NCBI GenBank assembly: GCA_002104935.1
Contig: MCGT01000003.1
Coordinates: 744,001 to 808,000 of the forward strand
DNA: 64,000 nt
Direction: 5' to 3'
Source of the DNA: Hesseltinella vesiculosa
Taxonomy: Eukaryota; Mucoromycota; Mucoromycetes; Mucorales; Cunninghamellaceae
Positions within the stretch are counted from its first letter, which is position 1. The number at the start of each line of letters is the position of its first letter. The position numbers and the translations under genes are program-made. Shown piece after piece: positions 9,901 to 23,706 of the stretch. Under the pieces are notes generated by a model. It saw nothing but the letters and a program-made list of their open reading frames with translations, did no database searches and was not told the DNA's origin.

Positions 9901-12147
9901 TTGCGCTGCATGATCGCTGAGAATTTCAGCGCACGGGTGACCAGTGGGTGGCGGAACACGCTGGGAGGCAACGATTGGGTTTGACGGATGGTATCAGGAT
10001 CACGGAGGTGACTGATGATGTTATAAGCGCGGAATTCAGGTTCATTGGGCATGTCGATCCTATGTTCTTCGCGCAAATCGTCGTAAAACTCCATCAAACT
10101 GATCAGCACTAACAAAAAAAAAAAGCAGTGAGTCATATTTTTTTTTCGTGTTGGTCTTCTTTCGCCTGCCCACCTTTGTTGAGCTGTTCGGTTTCCTGTT
10201 GGATACTGAAGCGTTCTTCGTCCAGACCACAAAGCTCGTGCAGGGCCAAGATGTGAAAGCGGGCGATACGTTCATGGGCTTCGATAGCATAGCGGTCACG
10301 GATGTTCTGCAGCGTAAAGTCTTGGCGAATGGAGCGCGTTCGGTCACGGATAAATGGGTGGCATTTTTCCACGGTGTAGCTGGGTAAGACGGTGCCGACC
10401 AGATAATCCAGGGTTTGCAGCAGGACCAAAGGTGATCGCACGTCGCTTGGCAAGGGCTGCTCATTACCAGCCGCCGATCGACGGTACCTCTTGACAGCCT
10501 TCTCAGGATCCAACTCTCCGTTTTCATTCTAACGGAAAAATACGTCAGGTCTTCGGGTCACCCAAGCCTCCTTTCTTACCATTTCCAGCGGGTCCAGGCC
10601 ATTTTGCAACGAACGCTCGACCATTTCAAACCTTGGACACATGGCTTCACAGGTCCCGCGGAAATCAATGGCATCTTCCAAGGTCGTGGGGGCCAGCGGG
10701 TCCTGGATCAGACCTTGCTCAATAGCCTCACGGCGCTCTTCGATTCGGTCCTTTTTCATCTGTGGCGAAATTAAAAGAGAATTTGGTGAGCTCCCATGGT
10801 GATTTGGTTTCGCTGCTCTTCTGCTTACCGCTTCATAGGCCATGGTGTCCATTGAATTTCCAAATCGAGCAGCTCTATCGGATTTTGTCACCGGTTTTCT
10901 CGGTGCAGCGCTGTCGTTGTGCAGGATCTAGTGGTGGAAAACCATGAAAACATGGTAGAGGGGGAGTTAGCCAGAAAGTGAAAAAAAAGGGGGCCAGTAA
11001 ACATAAAGGGGAAGGTTACCTGGGGAGGTTGCGCTGATAATGGAGCAGCTGCGGACAGGCTGTTTTCGGTGGCAGCCGTCTGCATATGCATACGTCGAGA
11101 TTGCTTTTTCTTGACAGGGCCCTGTTGGGCTGAAGGTGTTTGGTGCGTTGCATCGTGGGCCGGCACAGTGGAGGGTGCAGCAAAGGCGGCAGCGAAAGCG
11201 GGTGGGCGAGGCTGCTGTTGCTGAGGACGAGGTGGACGTTGGGTCGAGAAGGTATGGCTTTGTTGGGGCGTCCGTTGGTTAAATGGGGGGCGTTGTTGGC
11301 GTTGTTGTGGCCGCTGTGGCTTCTGGAAAGGTGAGGGCGACTGTGCCTGATTGAGGTGTGCTTGAGTAAAAGGAGAGGCAGTTGACTGCTGTTGCTGTTT
11401 TGCTTGGGAAAAAGGAAATCCAGGCGTCTCTGCCTGAGCAAAAGGGGATGCATTGGATTGTGGCTGACCAAACGGAGAAGCAGCCGGCTGTGGTTGCTGC
11501 ATCGTCTGACCAAATGGAGAAGCAAGTGGTCGATGCTGTGTCTGACCAAACGGAGAAGCAGCAGGGTGCGCCTGAGACTGAGCCATGGCCGGGTCGGGTT
11601 GCGCAAAGGGCTGATGTGTCTGACCAAAGGAGGACGCGGGAGAGGGCTGATGTCGCTGTGAATGGGCAAAGGCACGGGCGGGCGGGCGTGATTGATTAAA
11701 GGTGGCAAACGGGGACGCACCTTTTTTCGGGCCATATTGATTGGCATGACGAGGAGCAGATGAGCCAATGGCATCATCCAAGGCTTGATCCAGAAAACTG
11801 CCACTGTCGATGGATGATTGTTGTGGTCGGCCGCCTCCGAAAGGGCTGGCGGTGGGATGCCCAAAGTTTGATTGCTTCTGCCGGGCGCCACGGAATGGTC
11901 GATTGTTGGGTTTGGCAAAGGATGATTGTGGCTGCTGGGGTCTACCAAAAGCGCTAGCAGACGAAGGATTGCCAAAGGATGACTGTTGTTGTTGCGCCCC
12001 ACCAAAAGGGCTGCCAGAAGACGGATGGCCAAAAGATGATTGGCCAAAAGCTAGAGCGGCTGGTCCATTGTTCATCCTGTTTGACGATCCTTGTGGGAAG
12101 GCAGTTTTATGGTGCGAGAAGAATGATGGTCGGGGGTTATCATCCAT
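6996..12147 (-). CDS. SAC3: SAC3/GANP family mRNA export factor (TREX-2 scaffold)
   Basis: Thirteen exons close in phase: 12147-11020, 10927-10829, 10759-10580, 10528-10174, 10108-9551, 9478-8514, 8449-8168, 8112-8036, 7944-7806, 7742-7520, 7459-7315, 7260-7157 and 7075-6996, giving 1444 residues. Residues 1-376 are a low-complexity Gln/Pro/Ser region with repeated FG-type motifs (SPFG, SAFG, ASPFGQ), as expected for a nucleoporin-like N-terminus. The SAC3/GANP domain follows from about residue 440 and includes FRGTCEAMCPRFEMVER. It continues through a long helical region containing LVADPDTPFLMACMLE. A coiled coil (EEKRAQLAQVVEQRAQLEMQ) and a Pro-rich linker come next, then a C-terminal alpha/beta region resembling the GANP C-terminus. 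The family scaffolds TREX-2 (Thp1, Sus1, Cdc31, Sem1) at the nuclear pore for transcription-coupled mRNA export. The FG-like N-terminus plus a long C-terminal half is closer to animal GANP than to budding-yeast Sac3. Presence of a histone acetyltransferase fold was not verified. Confidence 0.9.
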
Positions 12148-12564
12148 CTCTACACGAAAAACGATAAAGGGATCGATTGAAGGAAGAAAAGAAAAAGAAA
12201 AAAAGGAAGCGCTCAGTCAGACCAGAGAGAATAGAAAAGAGCTTTCAAAGAGCGACGCTTCCATGGCAGTTTGACGCAAGGAAGATACCTTTGTTTCCTC
12301 CTACAATTAAACTTTTATCGATATGAGCTGCTTTCCATGGTAATACCAGCGAGATGGCATGTATTCCCGAGAGTAGCACGAATGCTCTTGCTTAACTTGT
12401 GGCCAAGTCGCTTAGCGTAGACCTTGCGAGCTAGAAATGTCGTGCTGGTGCCTGTCTGCGATGGCATGTTCCCTGTTCAGCACCGCAGCACCTGGAGGAC
12501 CTTGATATAGCCATCATCAAGTGCATATTTGGCTGTAACTCGATGGCGATTGAAGTTAGATACA

Positions 12565-12601
<37 letters not shown>

Positions 12602-13614
12602 GGGGATATTCCAGTGAGGACCTTCCCTGAGGCGATCTGGCCATCGACGAAAATCTGACGTGCAGTCATTGACGCCAGATTTGGAAATCAAATAGCATAG
12701 AGTGGTCCATGATTCTAAGTAAAAGCAGGAGGCTTTCTGGTGTCGTGAAGAGGAGCTTGACATATACAACCGGGGGTCGCCAGGCGGGAACAGCATGCTC
12801 GTTGGGCGCTCTCTTATTAGCCTCGTCTAATGTAAGTGATAGAAGCCACCGCCATAGCAGAAAAATGTAGCCCCGTTCATCATTTTTTAGTCGAACAGCG
12901 TTTGACACATGGAGAAACATCCACACCTGATACAAGTAGACTGAGATGAAGTGGGGCGCCGTGGATACTGGAATTGATTATATGATCGTGCAAAATTAAT
13001 GATGAATGCTGCAAGTCAAAGAAGAGGGATATAAAATAAAATGAAAATAGAGGCAGCAGAAATTCATACTTGGTCCTGTCGCTCGGTTGCTGGGCTTGTG
13101 GCATTGATCAGGGGCTACGGTCTAAATGCTGATCAGCGGTAGACATGCATCAGCCCATGCTTAAGGGCCAGCGGCCAACTTCAGTGCAAAATTTCTGCCT
13201 ATGGCATCAATAAGAACAAGGTAATGAGCATTCCATCCTAACAGCATCCTCCAATTTCACGTCTTTGTACCGGCACAGAGATGAGCTGGATGCATCCATC
13301 ACCAAAGCAAGTCGCTTGTCTGGACTTGGATTTCTAGGGCTCCAAACAGAAAGGGCAGTGGCAAAATAAGCGTATTTGGCAACAAGCCCAAAGAGAAAAG
13401 ATAGAAACTGATATCAATGACAAGCATTGCAGGAAACTTACCTTGTGGAGATGCCATGGACGAAACAGCAAGGAAGCGCGCAGCAAGCGACAGGAAGAAA
13501 TTCAATTTGAAGGAGCGCCAATCTGGTTTGTGACGCTGGTTTGGCCTTGTTTTTTTTTGTTCTGGTTCTTTTTTCTCCACTTTTTTTTTTTTTTTTTTAA
13601 CAACCATATCCAAA
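12148..13614. other. 1.45-kb stretch without a resolved gene
   Basis: This lies between the SAC3 start and NDUFS6. It includes a run of about 28 T at 12570-12597. The minus strand has suggestive open stretches: 12935-12666 (contains LTLDEANKRAPNEH and VVYVKLLFTTPESLLL), 13104-12880, and a 50-codon ORF from about 12466 to 12318 starting MPSQTGTSTTF. Their junction phases do not agree with any splice combination I tried. They may be exons of an unrecognised gene or remnants of one. The last 150 bp must hold the NDUFS6 promoter, and the first 150 bp the SAC3 promoter. Confidence 0.35.
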
Positions 13615-14219
13615 ATGCTTCTCCAAACCGTTGTGCGAAGCCGCGCTTGTTTCCGCTCGACTATGATGAAGACCGCTTCATACTCGGCCTTGCGATTACA
13701 ACCCACTGCCAAACCCATTGAAAACAACCTCGAACAAGCTCCTGGCCGCAAGGATACTTGGGCTCCTGATCAACGTCCCAAGAGCGATGCTATGACTGGT
13801 CCTCGTTTCGAACAAATGGATCTGTCCACCCAAGTAAATGAAAAGCCACAGCATACCCTGGCGACCTTGCCCATGCATGAGAGACTCATTTTTTTTTTTT
13901 AGCCCAACCCCATGGCTGCCATTGACCTCATTGCCGAAGAACCTATTCGCATCGTTCACCAACGTATTGTGTCTTGTGATGGTGGTAAGTTGATGTTTGT
14001 TTTTGTCTCATGAAAGCGCTGATGCATATTGTTTTTGTTATCACAAGGTGATGGTGCTCTTGGTCACCCCAAGGTCTACATCAACTTGGTAAGGCACTCT
14101 CGTCCTTCCTAGAAATGAGCAAACTGACTTTTTTTACTTCTTATGAATAGGACAAGCCTGGTGCTCACGCTTGCGGCTACTGTGGTATCCGATTCCAAAA
14201 GCCGGAAGAACACCACTAG
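13615..14219 (+). CDS. NADH:ubiquinone oxidoreductase zinc-binding subunit, NDUFS6-like
   Basis: Four exons close in phase: 13615-13833, 13903-13984, 14048-14088 and 14151-14219, giving 136 residues. The N-terminus is basic and hydroxylated with few acids (MLLQTVVRSRACFRST), a plausible mitochondrial presequence. The C-terminal half has EEPIRIVHQRIVSCDGG, GALGHPKVYINLDKPG and HACGYCGIRF. These supply the Cys/His ligands (C, H, C-x2-C) of the zinc site of the complex I 13-kDa subunit. The family sits in the peripheral arm of mitochondrial complex I and is needed late in its assembly. The exon 3 to 4 junction falls inside the zinc-binding region. The stop is 245 bp from that of convergent ARG5,6. 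Confidence 0.93.
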
Positions 14220-14464
14220 ATCACCCGCTTTGCTCTTTCCAACTTGATTTTTTTTTTCTAGATACTCCAAATTTAACTCGTTCATTTTCGTCATGACCTT
14301 TTTTTTTTCGAAAATAAAAAAAAAATGCTGCAAAAAAGTCACCAGGACCCCCAAGCCGAAATGCTATGTGTTTGATTTTTACAATGGATGCGGAGAAATT
14401 AAAGGGTCTACCTGTTTTAAGAGGGTCTACGACAGGGGAAGATATGCAAAAGAAGAGAGCAGGC

Positions 14465-17697
<3,233 letters not shown>

Positions 17698-19046
17698 ATG
17701 GCTGGTGAAAAAGGAAAGGTCTGTCTCGCTTACTCTGGTGGTCTTGATACCTCTTGTATCTTGGTGTGGTTGATTGAACAAGGCTATGAAGTGGTTGCCT
17801 TCATTGGTGATGTCGGTCAAGAAGAAGACTTTGAAGCTGCTCGTGAAAAGGCTTTGAAGATTGGTGCTTGCAAGGTGTTTGTGGAAGTAAGTGGTCTTGC
17901 TAAGGTGGTCATAGGTTATTCACCCTCGGTTTTTTTTTCGTGACGATAGGACTTGAAGGAAGAATTCGTCAAGGAACAAATCTTCCCTGCCATTCAAGCC
18001 AATGCTATCTATGAATCTGTCTATTTGTTGGGTACCTCCTTGGCCCGTCCCATCATTGCTCGCAAGCAAATCGCCATTGCTGCCCAAGAAGGCTGTCAGT
18101 TCGTGTCCCATGGCTGCACTGGCAAAGGCAACGATCAAGTCCGTTTCGAATTGGCCTACTATGCTTTGAAGCCTGACATTCAAGTCATTGCTCCTTGGCG
18201 CCTGCCTGGTAAGCTTTTTGTTTTCTCGCGACACGTGTGATCTGACTTTTTATTAGAATTCTATGATCGTTTCGCTGGTCGTAAGGATTTGTTGGCCTAT
18301 GCTGCCGAAAAGGGCATCCCTGTGGCCCAAACCACGGCCAAGCCCTGGTCCACCGACGAAAACTTGTTCCACATCTCCTATGAAGCTGGTATTCTTGAAG
18401 ACCCCAACGTCACTCCCCCAAGGACATGTGGAAGCTGACGGTCGATCCCGAAGAAGCCCCCAACACGCCTGAACGCATCACCATCTCTTTTGAAAAGGGT
18501 ATCCCTGTTAAGGTTGTCAACCACAATGACAACACCGAAGTGACCGAGCCCGTTGCCCTGTTCACCTACTTGAACACGCTGGCCCGCCGCAACGGCATTG
18601 GCCGTATTGATATTGTTGAATCTCGCTTTATCGGTGTCAAGTCGCGTGGTTGTTACGAAACCCCTGGTGGCACCATTTTGCGCACTGCCCACAAGGACTT
18701 GGAAGGCCTGACCCTTGATGGCCATTTGCGCGCCCAACGTGACCAAAACATCACGGTGCCCTACTCTCGATGCCTGTACAATGGTCTGTACTACTCCCCC
18801 GAGTGCGAATTTTTGGCCCAATCCATCCCCTTTACCCAGCGCAATGTCACTGGCGATGTCAAGGTCAAGCTATACAAGGGCAACACCATCATCGAAGGAC
18901 GTGTTGCTCACGGTGACGGTGCTAAGCTCTACGATATGATCGAATCTTCCATGGATGAACATGGTTCCATTGTGCAATCCGACGCCACTGGCTTCATCAA
19001 GACCCACTCCATCCGCCTCAAGAAGTTCACTCCTGCTTCCCAATAA
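17698..19046 (+). CDS. ARG1: Argininosuccinate synthase, interrupted by a one-base frameshift
   Basis: Exons are 17698-17886, 17950-18208 and 18257-19046. The enzyme joins citrulline and aspartate using [21 protein letters not shown] is the ATP-pyrophosphatase P-loop, followed by [27 protein letters not shown] and the C-terminal region [17 protein letters not shown] are also classical. The first two exons splice in phase. In exon 3 the frame that reads EDPNVTPP ends at a stop about 25 bases later, while the next frame continues as [16 protein letters not shown] to the normal C-terminus. The shift lies in the C run at 18415-18419, which is one C short of the conserved reading. This could be an assembly error in a homopolymer or a true null allele. 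Everything else looks under selection, so I favour sequencing error or a very recent mutation. Confidence 0.9.
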
Positions 19047-19621
19047 TCGGGTCGGCAAATCCACTCCCTCATTCATCATTAGACTTTTTGTCACCCCATT
19101 GTTAAAAAATAAACCCTTGTATATAATATTTTTTTTTGGGCTGGTTTCTCTCCCTCAGTGACCAATGCCTATGAAAAGAACCGCTGTGAACATCCCAGTG
19201 CCACACAGAGCTGTCCTAGATCAGTGCCACTTTCTTGCATGCATGTCAAGAAAAAAGGACCGACCTTTATCTTTTGCCTAGGAAGCTGGGCATGATCCAA
19301 AAACGGCGGCCCTACGGATGCCTCACCGATGCCAGAACCTGTCATGCCCAGCTCAAGTAGAAAGGGCGTCTATCCACCCACTGCAGGGAGCGGGGATAGT
19401 AGTATCTTTCATCCATTCAAAAGCTTTTTGTTTTCAGAGCATGGGAAGGGAGGTTGACGCTGGGACATACCTCCAGGGCAAGGCTGATGTTGTCACTGGA
19501 GAAGCATTGACCGTCGGCAAGCTATTTTATTTCTACACAAATCCTCTTCTCAGGGAGAGAGAGGGGGAGTTACACGGCTTTGAGGGAGACGGGAGGGTAT
19601 CGAGAGAGCGGATCTGAAGAT
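19047..19621. other. Intergenic, no gene seen
   Basis: This is the convergent space between ARG1 and the RRM gene. AATAAA at about 19108 is a plausible ARG1 polyadenylation signal. A palindrome-like TTGCATGCATG occurs at about 19236. No ORF or RNA gene could be supported. Confidence 0.5.
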
Positions 19622-20076
19622 TTACGCTCGATTATTGCTTTGGTGTGATCGTTTGGTCTTTGGATGGGAATCCGATCGTTTGGGCTTTGGTTCTGAGCGG
19701 CCGGTTGTCGGGTGTGCGTCCGAGCCTTCGAGCTTGACTTCCAGCGGTTTCTTGAAGAGGGGGGATTCGATCTTGATAAACTGTTCGTTGATGGCATGCT
19801 TGGCATCATTTTGGTGTTTGAACACAACGAATCCGAACCGTAAAAGCGCAGTTGATTCAGGGCACTGGGTAAAAAGAAGAAGAAGAAGAAGAAAAGGATC
19901 GGTATACAGCTCCAGCCAGGGATGCCAGTGTTTACCCTCATAAACTTGTACTCTATCAGATCACCATACTGTTGTAAAGATCGAAAGACTTGTCTTGCTT
20001 GGGCCAAGGAAGTGAGAGGCTGATTGCATCGAAAAAAGCACCGGGTAGGCGAGATTTTCGTCAGACTTGGTCGCAT
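19622..20076 (-). CDS. Small RRM protein with probable mitochondrial presequence
   Basis: Two exons, 20076-19936 and 19864-19622, meet in phase 0 and give 127 residues. The start was chosen at 20076 because the protein then begins MRPSLTKISPTRCFFR, basic and free of acids, as in a mitochondrial targeting signal. One RRM follows. RQVFRSLQQYGDLIEYKF is its first helix and second strand, and LLRFGFVVFKHQNDAKHAI carries the RNP1-like strand. The C-terminal 35 residues are basic and hydrophilic (RSEPKPKRSDSHPKTKRS). Single-RRM mitochondrial proteins of this size occur across fungi, mostly uncharacterised; RNA binding in mitochondria is inferred. The open frame continuing upstream of 20076 runs through a poly-T intron-like tract and lacks an ATG, so it was left out. 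Confidence 0.65.
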
Positions 20077-20276
20077 GTTCAGGAAAGCTGAAAAAAAAAA
20101 AAAAAAAAAAAAAAAAAGAATCGTCGGAGCGGCTCTCTGGGCAAGCAGAATGGCTTTTTGTGTCAATGGCAAGGCGACACAATCAGGGGCTAAACTAGTG
20201 TTTTTTTTATCTTGTTTAATTTGTTATTGGCACGGTAGAAAAACACCAGAGAAGCAAGCTGGAATGAGTCTTGTTA

Positions 20277-20792
20277 TTAAGTGGGGAAATGGACTTGCTG
20301 GTTTAAAAAGCGGCTAAAGGGCTGGGCGGGGTCCAGCTTGACAGTGGCAGAGTCGTCAGACGCGGGTATCGAGGAAGCAGGGGAGGAAGGTAAGATGGTG
20401 GACGTGAAGCCAAATTCAGTGTTGGGCAAAATGGATGTGTAGCTTGGCGCATCGCCCCAGTTGTCGTCAGCCTGCTTGATGTGGCCTGCGTTGGAAGGCT
20501 GTTGCCAAGATGGAATGGAAAAGAGGGTATCGACTGGACCTTGGGATGCATCCTCCCAAGGTAGTTGGGCGCGCGTTGGCAAAGATGACGACCAGCATGG
20601 CTGGTCTTGCTTTGTGACATTCATGCCTGCGACCTGGTTGGCAAGCTGATCGGATGGCTGCATGGAGACGCCAAAGATGGCATGGGTGGTGGGTTGAGAC
20701 GGTGATTGATTGGGATTGGGTGGTTTGAGATGGGTTTTTTGTAATCGAGCAGTAATCTCGTCGTCATCTTGTGGCTCAGTGGACATGGCCAT
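20277..20792 (-). CDS. Hypothetical protein, Ser/Pro/Gln-rich
   Basis: This is a single-exon ORF of 171 codons. The start could be 20792 (MAMSTEPQ) or the second Met at 20786. It begins with an acidic patch (STEPQDDDEI) and a short helix (ARLQKTHL), followed by disordered sequence rich in S, P, Q and N. Short aromatic motifs recur: WEDAS, IPSWQQP and DNWGDAP. It ends FSRFLNQQVHFPT. I recognise no domain. The WxD and NW motifs in disordered context suggest a linear-motif adaptor, but that is speculation. It lies between the RRM gene and the membrane protein gene, all on the minus strand. Coding status rests on length and composition only. Confidence 0.5.
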   Translation of the reverse strand: MAMSTEPQDDDEITARLQKTHLKPPNPNQSPSQPTTHAIFGVSMQPSDQLANQVAGMNVTKQDQPCWSSSLPTRAQLPWEDASQGPVDTLFSIPSWQQPSNAGHIKQADDNWGDAPSYTSILPNTEFGFTSTILPSSPASSIPASDDSATVKLDPAQPFSRFLNQQVHFPT

Positions 20793-21026
20793 GGTGGAAG
20801 AGAAAAAATAGTGAGAACAAAAAAAAAAAAAAATGGCAAAGTGAGCTTCAGTTTTAAAGCCCCGACGCAGGCTGGCACAAAGACAGAAAAAAAGGGAGGC
20901 AGTGTTTTTTTTTTCGTGTCATTTACTTTGGATCGTTCCAAAAATAAAAAAATAAAAAAAAAACTATACAAAGATGCATAACAAAAAGCTAAATACATGC
21001 ATTAAATAAACGAGGGAATGTACAAA

Positions 21027-22865
21027 TTAAAAATGCTCGACAAAACGACTGGCTTTGGAGGAACCTTCGTACCAGCTGTTTCTTGGGGAGTGGGTGGAGG
21101 AGGCTAGGGTGTGAGAGGGCATGCTGGGGTCCAACGGGACATGCTTTTCCAGGTCAGAGAGTGCAAGATTCTGTTGGGATGGAGACATCTGTGGAGGGCT
21201 GATGGGTGGGGAGGGCGGCGTAGCCTCCAGGGGAGCGGAGATGACCCATCGCGGCTTGGCCACTCTTCTGGATGACTTCCGTCGAAACACCCCTGAGATG
21301 GCACGCTGTAATTGGGCTGACCAGGTGCTGGCGTTTTCGCCATGATCGGGTACGTCGATGCTTTGTGCGGGGTCGGTGTGGTCGCGTTGCTCGTCACTGA
21401 AACGATGGCTGTCCTGGACCAGGGACTGGTGGAGATCTTGAGACAGGCGTTTGGATTTCTGGCAGTGGCGGTAGATTAGCATCAAGGTCATGCAGACAAA
21501 AGCGGCGCCAAAGACCCCCAACAGAGTGGCGAGGATGACGACCACAGTGCGGCTGTAGGAGGCAGAGGCGCCTGTAGTGGGCGTGGTGGTCGCGGCGGAG
21601 GAGGGCGACAGGAGCGAGGCAAGCCAGGAAGGTGCAGGCAAGAACTGTTCCGAGTCCATGTTCCAGAAACGCAAGGTGGTGGCTGCGTCGACCGAGGCTG
21701 AAGCTTGTCGCTTCCGTTGCTTTTTCACGGCGGTTGTCGTGGCTGAGGGGGCCTGCTGACCACCATAAAACACCAGCCATCGATAGATTTGCGTGACGGA
21801 GCCTCCGCTGACGGGCTCGTACGACGGTTGATCGGCGGTCCACAAATCAAAAGCGGGCATATGCGAGCCTTGGTGCTGCGTGCTGATGTTCATCCACCAA
21901 AAGAAAAGGGGCGAAGACGAGACCAAGGAAGGTGCGGGCGAGGTCCAGGACGGGATGATCATGATGGTGTCATTGGTGGGATTCGATTGGATCCATTGGG
22001 GCTGGAGGGCGTTGGTATGCTGGGTTGAAAAATTCGTGAGCGAGCCGAGCCATTGTTGCCGAGCGTTGTCAAAGCAGTAGACAAAAACGAGCTGCTGCTG
22101 CACATCCAGTTGGAAGAAAAGCGAAAAAGCCGACAGGGCAATCAGGGCGGTACTGCCTTGGTCGGGTAGCAGGGGTGAGTACCAGGAAGAAAGGGACATG
22201 CTGGCGTGGGACGAGGCGGTGAGGGCCGTCCAGCTCCACTGAGACGCATTGGTTGGCGTGGCGTCCAAGAGCCAAGAAGAAGTCAGGCCGGTGGATGTAT
22301 TGGCAGCCATAAGCAGAAAGACATCTTGGGAGACAGGGGCAGCCGCGAGCCAGCGAACGGCAGAGGCAGCGGCAGAAGGAAACGGTGGGCTTTGCATGGT
22401 GTCGAAAGGCATGGATGACCAGGTGCCGCTGGACAGAGCGAGGGTGGTGAGCGACGGGTCGGACTGCAGGAGCAGGGCTTGGCCAGCGGACGTGGTCATG
22501 CATACAGCCGAGGTTGGCAGGATCAGCGAGTTGTTGATCCAAGTGGTGGCAGGCGCAAGTTGAAGATTGTCGTTGAGGTTGAAATTCAGGGCCAAAGACG
22601 CGGTGGTGGGTTGGTTTGTCGAGGCGTCTTGGCCGAGTAAGAGATAAAGCAAGTTGTTGTCAGTCAAGGCACAGTGATTGAGTCGAGGCAGGCCAAGAGA
22701 AGCAAGGCTGGTCGGTTCAACAGTATGGACCAAACCAGGAAGAGTCCAAGGCATCGCCGCGCAAAGCCGACTGGCATTCATGAGCCATAATATGTTGTAC
22801 CACAAGCAGACTTGCCGCCAGGTCGATTGTTTCATCACCAGCTCCTTGACGATAAATGCTAGCAT
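21027..22865 (-). CDS. Single-pass type I membrane protein, function unknown
   Basis: A single uninterrupted ORF of 612 codons. The N-terminus carries a hydrophobic signal (WYNILWLMNA), with an alternative start at M11. A lumenal or extracellular region of about 400 residues follows, rich in S, T, W and NxS/T sequons. Spaced LTTLALSSGTWSSMPF and WLVFYGGQQ phrases recall kelch/galactose-oxidase-type beta-propellers, common in fungal membrane proteins. One transmembrane helix lies at about residues 440-465 (VVVILATLLGVFGAAFVCMT), followed by RHCQKSKR. The roughly 145-residue cytoplasmic tail is rich in Ser/Pro (PPSPPISPPQMSPSQQ) with basic patches and probable phosphosites. The propeller call is weak; the topology is clear. 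No catalytic residues can be identified. Intronless, unlike most neighbours. Confidence 0.75.
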   Translation of the reverse strand: MLAFIVKELVMKQSTWRQVCLWYNILWLMNASRLCAAMPWTLPGLVHTVEPTSLASLGLPRLNHCALTDNNLLYLLLGQDASTNQPTTASLALNFNLNDNLQLAPATTWINNSLILPTSAVCMTTSAGQALLLQSDPSLTTLALSSGTWSSMPFDTMQSPPFPSAAASAVRWLAAAPVSQDVFLLMAANTSTGLTSSWLLDATPTNASQWSWTALTASSHASMSLSSWYSPLLPDQGSTALIALSAFSLFFQLDVQQQLVFVYCFDNARQQWLGSLTNFSTQHTNALQPQWIQSNPTNDTIMIIPSWTSPAPSLVSSSPLFFWWMNISTQHQGSHMPAFDLWTADQPSYEPVSGGSVTQIYRWLVFYGGQQAPSATTTAVKKQRKRQASASVDAATTLRFWNMDSEQFLPAPSWLASLLSPSSAATTTPTTGASASYSRTVVVILATLLGVFGAAFVCMTLMLIYRHCQKSKRLSQDLHQSLVQDSHRFSDEQRDHTDPAQSIDVPDHGENASTWSAQLQRAISGVFRRKSSRRVAKPRWVISAPLEATPPSPPISPPQMSPSQQNLALSDLEKHVPLDPSMPSHTLASSTHSPRNSWYEGSSKASRFVEHF

Positions 22866-23241
22866 GGCTCATAACTGCTCGTTAGTGCTTGTTAGTGTCT
22901 ATAAAAAAGTCTAAATAAATAAAAAAAATAAAATAAAATAAAAAAAAAGGGGGAGAAAGAAAAAGAAATCGATGGTTTTGCACTTCAAAATCGCCTTGTA
23001 CATTCAGCCACATGACCATCGTTTTTTCCTATGGAAACACCAAAAAATACGCAGCTAACCTTGTAAGAAGAGACATGCATGTAGGACAAAATGGCATCGA
23101 ATTTATTCAAATTATCCAAGCAGACGACGCCCATTTTTCTATTACACGAGGGAAATCAAAGAGATATGAAGGTTGGATTTGGGGGGGGGGGTTCTAAACA
23201 TGGTAAACGTGGTCAATGGCTAAAAGATCAAAAGATTTGAT

Positions 23242-23706
23242 TTAACCAGAGGCCTTCTTGCTATAAACGCAAATAGAAAAATAAAAAAAAAAAACAATGA
23301 GATATCAGGCCAAAACAGACTTAGCACATCCTTTCTTTTTTGTTATGATTTCTGTTGCACTTACAATTGCCAGTAGCAGCCTTTGAGAAAACGGTATCAC
23401 CATCAGCCTCAACTTCTAAATTTATCTTTTTTTTTTTTTTTTGTTCTTTACCGAAGAAAGGAGCACCAAAGCCAGCACCGAGGTAGAGAGTCATCTTAAT
23501 GGCAAGACCAGCACGGTTCTTGGTGTTGAAAGGAATGTTCTAAATCAACAAAGAGAAAATCACAAAGTTGAGTTTTTTTTATACTGAATGGCGAAATCGT
23601 TTACTTGGCCGTTGGCGTTTTCAAAGTGGTACAAGTCAGAGCGCATGACTTGACGAGTAGCCAAACGAGAACGAATAGCAGATCGGGCAACAGTGTTAGC
23701 GAACAT
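23242..23706 (-). CDS. COX8: Cytochrome c oxidase subunit VIIc (yeast Cox8)
   Basis: Four exons close in phase: 23706-23605, 23539-23452, 23380-23365 and 23260-23242, giving 74 residues. A mitochondrial presequence (MFANTVARSAIRSRLATR) precedes the family core: FENANGQNIPFNTKNR, then the single transmembrane helix with GAGFGAPFFG, then CYWQFKKASG. The third exon is only 16 nt. It was chosen because the longer alternative from the TTTAG acceptor at 23429-23425 gives a non-family tail and breaks the final phase. The 16-nt choice restores the conserved aromatic segment and the short Lys-rich end typical of the family. This is a small nuclear-encoded subunit of complex IV in the inner membrane. 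The gene is divergent from LYS9. Confidence 0.88.

Noticed and set aside
20102..20172. Upstream extension of the RRM protein (LTQKAILLAQRAAPTI then poly-F)
   Set aside because: There is no ATG, and the frame runs through a 23-T tract typical of introns here. The downstream Met gives a good mitochondrial signal.
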